From: Thermomonas sp.
GTDB taxonomy: Bacteria; Pseudomonadota; Gammaproteobacteria; Xanthomonadales; Xanthomonadaceae
DNA length: 39,391 bases
Direction of reading: 5' to 3'
Assembly: GCF_019104945.1 (NCBI RefSeq)
Contig: NZ_JAHRWW010000016.1
Span: 1-39,391 of the forward strand
Under the pieces are notes generated by a model. It made no database searches and had not been told where the DNA came from. It saw nothing but the letters and a program-made list of their open reading frames with translations. Shown here piece by piece: positions 32,953 to 39,391 of this stretch; position 1 is the stretch's first letter, and the number at the start of each line of letters is the position of its first letter. The translations under genes were made by a program, and so were the position numbers.

Positions 32953-34779
32953 TCAACGCCCGCCCCCACCACCTCCCCCACCGCCACCTCCGGAAGAGCC
33001 ACCACCACCGCCTCCCGAACTGCTTCCGGGGGGCGTGGAGGCCGACGCGATCGATGAGTTGAAGCTGCTGAGACTGCTGCTGAATTGGGTGAGGCTACTC
33101 ATTGCGCTGCCGCGATACCACGTCATCATGTTCGCAGTCTGCTGCGCCTGTGCTTCACCCACGGCGAGGGTAAATTTCTCTGTCCATGCACCTTCAACGT
33201 CAAGCGCAACGGCATAGGGCAGAAGCGCCTCATAGCGCTGAGCATCCAGCATAGGAGGGGTGCCCGGCCCTTGTAGTTTGGCAAGCTCGTCGCGTTCGGC
33301 GACACTGAGATAACGCTTAAAACCTTCAATGTAATCCAGTATCTTGCGCCCTTCTAACGTGGGGGCGGCAAGTAGGAACGTGAAGGTAATGATCATCACC
33401 AGCATTACGATGCAGATCACAACAAGTGCCGCGATGCCAGCGCCGCCAGAAAGATAAAACGCCGCAACCATAACCCCGATGCAAAATAGCAGCGCCCAGC
33501 CTGCAGCAGCGCTGTTATTTTTGAACATGCGGCCGTTATAGGCCTTCTCAAGCACCTTGAACTGAGTCAGCTTCGCACTCATGAATCGCGCCCGGTTTTC
33601 CGGGGTAACAGCAAGTGTGGGGCTGTTTTCAAACAATTCTTCCAGCAGCGCCCGCTGAGAAGTGGGTAAGTCGCTATCGGCTTCAGAAGAGGTGCGTTCT
33701 AGTGTCCAGCTGTAATTGCCTAGAACTTTTTTCTCACTTTTGATCGTTACCAAGCCTTTTACCGCAAGCTCTAAGATATCGGCGGTAAAGCAGGCGGCGC
33801 TGATGTTGCGTTTTTGGATAAAGCGAAGCGCCGCAGGAGAAAAGCCTTCCGGTGGGTCATAACGCGTGATGATGATGCCTGGGTCTGGGTCAACTCCTAC
33901 CTTTCGCCATCTGCTGTAGAGATAGATAAAGATCAAAAGTAGCCCGCCAAGCCCAATACCAACGCCGCGGTTGTCATTGAGGAACCAATGCAGCTTTTGC
34001 TCGGTAGTGGGTTCCGTCAAAATCCCTTTGGGAAAACTGAGAACGATCGTGAGCCCCTGCCGTGGCTGTAGCGACTGGGTGAGTGTCCACTGTGCTTCGC
34101 CGGGAGTGGGTAGGCGCGCAGTGAAATTTTGAGCGATAGCGCCTTGGGTGCCGGTATAGCCTTCTGCCCGCATTTCGTTGATCGGCACAGCGTGCGGAAG
34201 GCGCACAGTCACTTGCCCCTGCTGAATGGCAAAATCCCAACCTGTGCCAATCGCGTTCCAATACAGCTCGTCATGATCTTTGAAGAAGCCAATTTGGCGG
34301 TTGGTGGTGTAGCGCAGGGTGTAGGTGTAGTTCGCCGGGACAGGCAGAAAATCATCGTTGCCGAAGTTCACACGTACGCCATTGGACTTGGTTTCGGTAA
34401 ACCAAGGCTCGGGCTTGCCATCGCGCAGTAAAGATTGAACGCTAAAGCCCACAACGACATTGTTGCCGTAGCGGTCTTTGTAACGTGTTGGGAAGCCGCG
34501 ATAGATACCGCGACGAATTTGCAGCCCCGTGGCATGCACGCGGATGGTTTCTTCAACATCTAACGTACTGTCTTTGTTAACGGTGACGTTGATGTCGTAA
34601 TTAAGGATGCTTTCTCCCGTTGCCGAAACGAGCTCTTGGATGCGGCGCTCAAGCTCCTGCGGGTCTTTGATGTGGCTCAGGTCAACATGGATATCCTGTG
34701 ATTCAGATGTGGTCTGTGCAAGCGTAGGCGCACAGCACAGCGAGCAGAGGATAAAAAATAAAACAGACAAGATTTTCAT
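32953..34779 (-). CDS. DUF2207 membrane protein paired with LemA
   Basis: The 608-residue protein has a signal peptide (about 1-21), a large extracytoplasmic DUF2207 domain (about 50-270) starting ILNYDINVTVNKDSTLDVEETIRV, a membrane helix near 280-300, a cytoplasmic part with RYDPPEGFSPAALRFI and DILELAVKGLVTI, two adjacent membrane helices near 430-480, and a Ser- then Gly-rich C-terminal tail encoded by a GC-rich run at about 32956-33040. DUF2207 proteins are commonly encoded next to LemA and have no established biochemical role. The start overlaps the lemA stop by 4 bases. Confidence 0.9.
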   Translation of the reverse strand: MKILSVLFFILCSLCCAPTLAQTTSESQDIHVDLSHIKDPQELERRIQELVSATGESILNYDINVTVNKDSTLDVEETIRVHATGLQIRRGIYRGFPTRYKDRYGNNVVVGFSVQSLLRDGKPEPWFTETKSNGVRVNFGNDDFLPVPANYTYTLRYTTNRQIGFFKDHDELYWNAIGTGWDFAIQQGQVTVRLPHAVPINEMRAEGYTGTQGAIAQNFTARLPTPGEAQWTLTQSLQPRQGLTIVLSFPKGILTEPTTEQKLHWFLNDNRGVGIGLGGLLLIFIYLYSRWRKVGVDPDPGIIITRYDPPEGFSPAALRFIQKRNISAACFTADILELAVKGLVTIKSEKKVLGNYSWTLERTSSEADSDLPTSQRALLEELFENSPTLAVTPENRARFMSAKLTQFKVLEKAYNGRMFKNNSAAAGWALLFCIGVMVAAFYLSGGAGIAALVVICIVMLVMIITFTFLLAAPTLEGRKILDYIEGFKRYLSVAERDELAKLQGPGTPPMLDAQRYEALLPYAVALDVEGAWTEKFTLAVGEAQAQQTANMMTWYRGSAMSSLTQFSSSLSSFNSSIASASTPPGSSSGGGGGGSSGGGGGGGGGGGR

Positions 34780-35327
34780 GATGAAATCCTGATGTCGGGC
34801 GCCGTTGTGCTGTCGTGCTCTGCTTGAAAAAAATCGGTCTGCTTAAAGGCGAAAATAATTGCGATGATGAGTGCAGGAAAGCGCTGAATGCCGTTGTTGT
34901 AGTCACGCACGGCGCCGTTGTAAAAGCGGCGCGCGTATTGCAGATGTTCTTCAACCTCTACTAGTGAAGCCGAAAGCTGTGAGAAGTTCTCATTGGCTTT
35001 TAAGTCAGGATAACTTTCACGCAGGAGCAGTAATTTTCCTAACGCTTGTTCAAGCGCTGCTTCGGTCTGCCCTTGCTGTGATGCACCCTTTGCAGTAAGC
35101 GCCTGTGCGCGCAGCTCTGTGACGGCGATGAGCGTGGCGCGCTCGTGGGCGGCATAGCCCTTGGTTACTTCAACAAGGCGCGGTACAAGATTGTGACGGC
35201 GCTGCAGCTGCACACCGATATCGGCCCAAGCCGTGTGGTATTGGTTGCGCAGGCGCACCAGCCGGTTGTAGGCGGCTATTGCCCAGAATGCAATGCCTAG
35301 AGCGGCAGCCAGTAGCGCAAACGTCAT
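34776..35327 (-). CDS. lemA: LemA family protein
   Basis: The 183-residue protein has one N-terminal membrane helix (about 2-20) and a long helical bundle. The LemA signature is clear: AYNRLVRLRNQYHTAWADIGVQLQRRHNLVPRLVE, LREAYPDL-like RESYPDLKANENFSQL, and YARRFYNGAVRDYNNGIQRFP. The N-terminus is predicted outside and the helices form an antiparallel bundle. LemA and DUF2207 probably form one membrane complex, but the function is unknown. A GGGGAA ribosome binding site precedes the ATG. Confidence 0.93.
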   Translation of the reverse strand: MTFALLAAALGIAFWAIAAYNRLVRLRNQYHTAWADIGVQLQRRHNLVPRLVEVTKGYAAHERATLIAVTELRAQALTAKGASQQGQTEAALEQALGKLLLLRESYPDLKANENFSQLSASLVEVEEHLQYARRFYNGAVRDYNNGIQRFPALIIAIIFAFKQTDFFQAEHDSTTAPDIRISS

Positions 35328-35389
35328 GCAAATTCCCCGTTACTTGAATGAAATACGCCAAATTGGGCGAGATATGGACGCTGCCTGTA

Positions 35390-35608
35390 TTAGCAGGCGC
35401 GCAGACAGATTTTGTTGCTCCCCAATACAACCGTTTGTCCCGCACGAATTTTGGCAGTTTTGCGCAGTTCTACCGCGCCATCGACAAGCACGTCGCCGCT
35501 GGCAACAAGTTGCTTCCCTGCGCCGCCAGAGTCGCAAAGTCCGGCAAGTTTGAGTAGTTGATTGAGTTCGATATATTCGCGATCAAGGTCGAATGCGATG
35601 GTATTCAT
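35390..35608 (-). CDS. ybcJ: S4-domain RNA-binding protein (YbcJ-like)
   Basis: The 72-residue protein (E. coli YbcJ 70) is a single S4 RNA-binding fold: EYIELNQLLKLAGLCDSGGAGKQLVASGDVLVDGAVELRKTAKI then RAGQTVVLG. The ATG at 35608 gives the family length. An alternative TTG at 35644 would overlap the EamA transporter gene. Probably an RNA or ribosome binding protein of uncertain role. It lies between the EamA gene and lemA on the same strand. Confidence 0.88.
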   Translation of the reverse strand: MNTIAFDLDREYIELNQLLKLAGLCDSGGAGKQLVASGDVLVDGAVELRKTAKIRAGQTVVLGSNKICLRAC

Positions 35609-35633
35609 GGGGATGTGTTGGGTGGGCTTGGGG

Positions 35634-36581
35634 TTATTCGGCAATCTGGTGCGCTTCGCTGATGCCGGCTAGCTCGGCATGCGCCGGTTTACGTCGGCTG
35701 GCTAGGAGGCCTTGGGCAAAGACCACGATCAAAATAATAGCGACGCCGATGTAAAAGCGTACATGCAAATCCTGCTGCTCTTGGAATAAGAGTGCAGCAA
35801 GAAAGATGGCATAAATGGGCTCTAGGTTGACCGAAAGCTGTGCGGTAAATGCGGAAAGATGGCGCAAAGCAACGAGATACAGGGCATAGGGTAATAGCGT
35901 GCAGGCGAGCGCTAGAACAAGCAGCCAAAGAATGTCCATGCCTTCGGGGAGCACCAGTAAAGTGTCGCCGAAAGAGGGCGCAAGGAGTGGGATGGCCGGA
36001 GCGAGAAGAGTAAGCGTGAGCGCGCCTGCACCAAGTTCTAACGCGGTAACGGTAAGTGGGTCGCTTCCGTCAACCATGCGCTTATTGAGAGAGCCAAACA
36101 GCGCCACGAAAAAGGCCGAGATGACGCCAACTAAGATACCGGTATGCATCCCCGCTGGAACACCGCCGACGACAAGCCAAATTCCGGGTAGCGATGCGAG
36201 CCCAAGTGCAAAATCACCGAGGCGAAAGCGTTGGCGCGTGAGCAGGGGTTCCAGTAGCGCCGTCATAGGTGTGGCGAAGGCCATGCAGGTAGCGGCTACC
36301 GATGCGTTTGAAAGTTTGATTGCCCCGTAAAACGTCAGCCAATGCAACGCAACCAGAGCGCCGATGCCCGTATAAGCAAGGCGTGTGCGCACCGACATTG
36401 TCGCGAGCCCCCGCCAAACCTTGGGAAGCAATGCCAATGCCACAGCAACCAGCAACATGCGCCACCAAACCAGCGGTAGCGCCGGTAGTGTGATGAGCTT
36501 GCCAAGGATCGCGGTAAAGCCCCAAAGCAAAACACAGAAATGGATCTGCCAAAGCGCGCGGGTGGTATCAGATGAATGCAT
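35634..36581 (-). CDS. EamA/RhaT-family (DMT superfamily) transporter
   Basis: The 315-residue inner-membrane protein has ten hydrophobic helices arranged as two EamA repeats of five. Repeat one includes WGFTAILGKLI and the tail of helix 4, ASVAATCMAFATPMTALLEPLLTRQRF, which matches the family Pro-containing end. Repeat two includes LGAGALTLTLL and LSVNLEPIYAIFLAALLFQEQ. Family members export amino acids, nucleobases or small metabolites. The substrate cannot be assigned from sequence. It is divergent from the beta-lactamase-family gene with about 120 bases between them. Confidence 0.9.
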   Translation of the reverse strand: MHSSDTTRALWQIHFCVLLWGFTAILGKLITLPALPLVWWRMLLVAVALALLPKVWRGLATMSVRTRLAYTGIGALVALHWLTFYGAIKLSNASVAATCMAFATPMTALLEPLLTRQRFRLGDFALGLASLPGIWLVVGGVPAGMHTGILVGVISAFFVALFGSLNKRMVDGSDPLTVTALELGAGALTLTLLAPAIPLLAPSFGDTLLVLPEGMDILWLLVLALACTLLPYALYLVALRHLSAFTAQLSVNLEPIYAIFLAALLFQEQQDLHVRFYIGVAIILIVVFAQGLLASRRKPAHAELAGISEAHQIAE

Positions 36582-36700
36582 CAGCCTATTATCACGGGTT
36601 CTGCGGTGAGGCGCGGGTGATTTTAATATGACCGATGGGGCATCCTTGCGGAGGTATTAGCAGGCATACTCTGCGTTTTCGATCGCTGAGAGTTCCCATC

Positions 36701-38338
36701 ATGCGTTTTGCCCCGCTTGCTCTTGCCTTGGTCTTGACGTTAGGTGCCGCAACCCCAGCGCTGGCGCAGCACGCGCCACCTGTTCGCGTTGACGATACGC
36801 TGGCACCACTAGCCGCACCGCTGCCAGATGCGGCGCGCTTAGCCAAGTTCGATGCCTATGTGGAATCAGTGCAAAAGCAGTTTGATGTTCCGGGCGTGGC
36901 CGTGGCCATCGTGAAGGACGGCAAGGTTGTGATGGAGCGCGGCTACGGTGTGCGCGAGTTGGGCAAAGCGGCCAAGGTGGATGCCCACACGATGTTTGCC
37001 ATCGCTTCCAATACCAAAGCCTTTACCGCAGCTTCGCTCAATATCCTGCAAGACGATGGCAAGCTAAAAACCACCGATCGCGTGATCGATCACCTGCCGT
37101 GGTTCCGCATGAGTGATGCCTATGTGACGCGCGAAATGCGCATCCGTGATCTCTTGGCTCATCGCAGCGGGTTAAGTCTTGGGGCGGGTGATCTGCTGTA
37201 TTGGCCCACCACGACTTACAGCACCCGCGAAGTGGCGGAGCGCTTGAAAGATGTACCGCTCACAGGCGGATTTCGCGAGCAGTACGCCTACGACAACATC
37301 TTGTTTGGGGTGGCGGGGTTGGTGGTGGAAGCGGCATCGGGGATGTCGTTCAAACAGTTCATGCAGACGCGTATTTGGAACCCGCTGGGGATGACGGAAA
37401 CGCGTTACAACAGCGATGATCTAAAGCCCGGTGATAACGTCGCGGTGGGTAATGCCAAGTTTGACTTTAAAGATTTGCGCCCAGTGGGTGTGACCAGTTG
37501 GCGCAATGTCTCGGGTGCAGGTGGCATCTATTCCAGCGTGCACGATCTTACTAAATGGATGAACGCGCAGCTCGCAGGTGGCGTGTATGCAGGAAGTGGA
37601 GAGAGTGCAAAACGGCTATTTAGCACTCAGCGTCAGCGCGAAATGTGGTCGGTACTGACACCCATCCCCACCGGGAAATCGCCCATTCCCGAACTGGCAG
37701 ATGCGGCATCGAATTTTTCCGGCTATGGCCAAGGCTGGCAGCTTTCCGATTATTTAGGTGACCGCTTGGTATGGCATACCGGTGGTTGGCCGGGGCAAGT
37801 GTCGCGCCTAACCCTAGTGCCGGGGAAGGGTGTTGGTGTTGTGGTGCTGACGAGCGCGGAAGTGGGCGCGGCATTCAACGCGATCACGTATGAGGCGCTA
37901 GACATGATGCTGGGCCATAGCGGCCATGACTGGCTAAAAGGTTACGCTGCTGCGGTGGCAAGGTCCCAAGGCAATGCCGACGAAAGCTGGCAGAAACACC
38001 TCGCCGCGCGTGACGCAAACAGCAAACCTTCTCTTGCCCTCGCAAAATACGCCAACACCTACCGCGACCCGTGGTACGGCGATGTCATTATTCGCCAAGG
38101 TGCAAAAGGTTTGGAATTGCAGTTCAGTAAAACGGCCGAACTGCTGGGGGATATCGAACACTGGCAGCACGACACGTTCATCGTGCGCTGGCGCGACCGC
38201 GGCCTAAACGCCGATGCGTTTATCAATTTCGCTCTTGACCCCGACGGCAACATCCGTGAACTGCGCATGCAGCCGGTGTCACCGTTAACCGATTTCAGTT
38301 TCGACTTTCAAGACCTGCGGTTGGTGCCGGTACGCTAG
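36701..38338 (+). CDS. Serine beta-lactamase/penicillin-binding-fold hydrolase with C-terminal DUF3471
   Basis: The 545-residue exported protein has a signal peptide (about 1-23, ending TPALAQH), then a beta-lactamase-related domain (about 45-410) with catalytic SxxK (Ser103-Asn-Thr-Lys106), YxN (in AYDNILFG) and HTG (in VWHTGGWPGQ). A C-terminal DUF3471 domain (about 440-545, ALAKYANTYRDPWYG onward) follows. This class-C-like architecture is typical of periplasmic esterases or peptidases, not of dedicated antibiotic-resistance enzymes. The ATG at 36701 was chosen because the signal peptide begins there. A weak GAGAG lies upstream. Sits alone between a divergent transporter and the accessory edge. 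Confidence 0.9.
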   Translation: MRFAPLALALVLTLGAATPALAQHAPPVRVDDTLAPLAAPLPDAARLAKFDAYVESVQKQFDVPGVAVAIVKDGKVVMERGYGVRELGKAAKVDAHTMFAIASNTKAFTAASLNILQDDGKLKTTDRVIDHLPWFRMSDAYVTREMRIRDLLAHRSGLSLGAGDLLYWPTTTYSTREVAERLKDVPLTGGFREQYAYDNILFGVAGLVVEAASGMSFKQFMQTRIWNPLGMTETRYNSDDLKPGDNVAVGNAKFDFKDLRPVGVTSWRNVSGAGGIYSSVHDLTKWMNAQLAGGVYAGSGESAKRLFSTQRQREMWSVLTPIPTGKSPIPELADAASNFSGYGQGWQLSDYLGDRLVWHTGGWPGQVSRLTLVPGKGVGVVVLTSAEVGAAFNAITYEALDMMLGHSGHDWLKGYAAAVARSQGNADESWQKHLAARDANSKPSLALAKYANTYRDPWYGDVIIRQGAKGLELQFSKTAELLGDIEHWQHDTFIVRWRDRGLNADAFINFALDPDGNIRELRMQPVSPLTDFSFDFQDLRLVPVR

Positions 38339-38384
38339 TCATCTACGCTGGAGTCTTCTTTCATCGCCGGATTGCTGGATGCGT

Positions 38385-38429
38385 ACGGTAATCCCCCCGC
38401 TTTGACGGTAGTTAAAAGTGGGGATTGCC
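38385..38429. mobile_element. Possible end remnant of an IS21-like element
   Basis: Two direct copies of ACGGTA (38385-38390 and 38405-38410) 20 bases apart are combined with an imperfect inverted pair GGTAATCCCC / GGGGATTGCC (38387-38396 and 38420-38429). This multiple-repeat layout resembles the ends of IS21-family elements as I remember them. No IS21 istA or istB gene is present. Recognition is by pattern only and unconfirmed. Confidence 0.3.
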
Positions 38430-38487
38430 CGAGGGCCTGAGGCTAGGGTAAAAAATAGAGTGTGAGAAAGATCGATGCACTATTGGA

Positions 38488-38991
38488 TTATTCTGAAATT
38501 TTGAAGCTTCTCCATAGGTGCAGTATGTCGATATTCTTAATGCGACGGGATGACTCGGTGTGGTTTTCAAGTACGAAATTGCTGTACAGGAATCGCCCGT
38601 TGTGCAACCTCATGATCGCCACATTGCAGGTAGATGTTGCTCTATAAATAGAGCCATTAGCCTCATCGCAGTCGACGTCAGTTGAGAAAAGTGTGTGGCT
38701 GTTTATTTCAATCGGCACCATGTCATAAGACGACATCGGCGTGCTGACTTTGAGTGAATCGCTTTTGTCCATGGCAGAAGATTTATTCGCTGCTTCTGTG
38801 GAGATGCCAAAATCAGCTAAAAATTCAGCGTCTGTCGATGAACATAGGAAGCCAGCCGCAAGTTTGCGTTTCTTGAAGTAAAACTCGATGCATTGCGTGT
38901 CATCGTAACGATTTGATAGTTTACTCTCTGCAGCATAGGAAAATCCCGTGGGTGCTTGCATGGAAATTTCAAGGCCGGTCAATTTCAGCAT
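38488..38991 (-). CDS. Unrecognised low-GC hypothetical protein, probably truncated at its N-terminus
   Basis: A 167-residue reading frame (or 157 from the second Met at 38961) without recognisable domain. It has several Cys (TQCIEFYF, GFLCSS, VDCDEA, TSTCNVAIM) and a mixed alpha/beta appearance, and ends ILHLWRSFKISE. The composition is much lower in GC than its neighbours: the 60-base lines from 38461 and 38521 contain 22 and 25 G+C. The start codon falls at the junction with the IS1595 transposase remnant on the opposite strand, and a stop codon directly precedes it. A signal peptide could have been lost by the insertion. Its function and reality as an expressed gene are uncertain. Confidence 0.45.
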   Translation of the reverse strand: MLKLTGLEISMQAPTGFSYAAESKLSNRYDDTQCIEFYFKKRKLAAGFLCSSTDAEFLADFGISTEAANKSSAMDKSDSLKVSTPMSSYDMVPIEINSHTLFSTDVDCDEANGSIYRATSTCNVAIMRLHNGRFLYSNFVLENHTESSRRIKNIDILHLWRSFKISE

Positions 38992-39386
38992 TCACGAAGT
39001 CGGCACTTGCTCAATGGCTTGAAGCGCGTGTCGTAGTGGGGGCCGATGTGTATAGTGACGGACTTGCCGCATTTCGAGCGGCGGAGCTGGCGCAAGCGCA
39101 CACTGTGGTGCGTGGAGAAGGGCGTGAACGCTGCGAAAGCCCAAGTTTGCGTTGGGTTAATGTGGTGTTGTCGAACTTGAAGCGTTCGCTGGATGGAGCG
39201 TATCACGCATTCAAGTTCTTCAAGTATGCTGAGCGCTATCTTGCTGAGGCAGCATGGCGCTTCAACCGGCGGTTTGATCTGAAAGCACTTGTGCCGTGCT
39301 TGCTGCAAGCCGTTGTTCAAACTAAACCGTGCTCGGAGGCAGCTTTGCGTGATGCGCCAATATTCGTTGCTGAGGGTTCGTGCTAA
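38988..39386 (+). pseudogene. 3' remnant of an IS1595-family (ISXO2-like) transposase
   Basis: About 132 C-terminal residues match the IS1595/ISXO2-like DDE domain: FTKSALAQWLEARVVVGA, then a catalytic Asp in YSDGLAAFRA, WVNVVLSNLKRSLDGAYHAF and KYAERYLAEAAWRFNRRFDL. The zinc-ribbon N-terminus and the first catalytic Asp are absent. The frame upstream of about 38988 does not look like transposase. The gene is therefore 5'-deleted and inactive. The stop lies at 39384-39386, five bases before the window edge, so the terminal inverted repeat would be outside. The fragment runs toward the edge. Confidence 0.85.
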
Positions 39387-39391
39387 TCAGG

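Noticed and set aside
32956-33040. Simple-sequence repeat near the end of the DUF2207 gene
   Set aside because: It is the GC-rich code for the Ser/Gly-rich C-terminal tail that is common in DUF2207 proteins, not an independent element.
36701-38338. Antibiotic-resistance beta-lactamase
   Set aside because: The catalytic motifs are of the serine beta-lactamase fold, but the DUF3471 domain and the length fit chromosomal esterase or peptidase relatives. Resistance cannot be claimed.
38462-38647. A 61-codon plus-strand frame in the accessory edge
   Set aside because: It has no ribosome binding site or recognisable motif and is antisense to the longer minus-strand frame.

Overview
The window is a stretch of gammaproteobacterial chromosome, most likely from the Xanthomonadales (Lysobacterales). 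The reasons are the run lptD-surA-pdxA-(tRNA-binding gene)-ksgA-apaG-apaH facing lgt-thyA-folA, the presence of a very long PilL/ChpA-type hybrid CheA, ubiH-ubiI, and moderately high GC with tight gene packing. No rRNA, tRNA, prophage or CRISPR array was seen. The lineage is inferred from gene order and family recognition, not from a search.

Layout. Bases 1-4429 (+) hold the 3' end of a type IV pilus chemosensory cluster: a hybrid CheA with an Ala/Glu/Arg tandem-repeat linker, a CheB-like protein that has lost its catalytic residues, and a CheW-like protein. Bases 4442-6570 (-) carry rsmE and bioA. From 6612 (+) follow nudE, cysQ, a two-component pair whose kinase has no sensor domain, and a macA / macB-ATPase / macB-permease export operon. 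Bases 13164-16506 (+) are dgkA, terC, lgt, thyA and folA. Bases 16491-25825 (-) form a ten-gene run, read right to left: a DUF6580-like membrane protein, a PduO-type cobalamin adenosyltransferase, a histone-deacetylase-fold hydrolase, lptD, surA, pdxA, a CsaA-like tRNA-binding protein, ksgA, apaG and apaH. Most junctions there overlap by 1-4 bases. Bases 25866-28547 (+) are ubiH, ubiI and a small hypothetical protein. lipA and an RcnB-like protein follow on (-), then a ClpP-fold lipoprotein on (+), then dbpA, a DUF2207 protein, lemA, a YbcJ-like S4 protein and an EamA transporter on (-), and a serine beta-lactamase-family hydrolase on (+).

The last kilobase (about 38340-39391) is different. 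Its base composition drops to about 40% GC, and it holds a possible IS21-like end, an unrecognised and probably truncated gene, and the 3' remnant of an IS1595-family transposase. It looks like a small accessory island or insertion scar.

No wholly new multi-gene system is evident. The best leads are the catalytically dead CheB-like protein, the sensorless kinase beside MacAB, the insert in MacA, the DUF6580/adenosyltransferase/deacetylase operon, the lipid-anchored ClpP-like protein beside an intergenic region with paired CTAG palindromes, and the mobile-element scar at the right edge.
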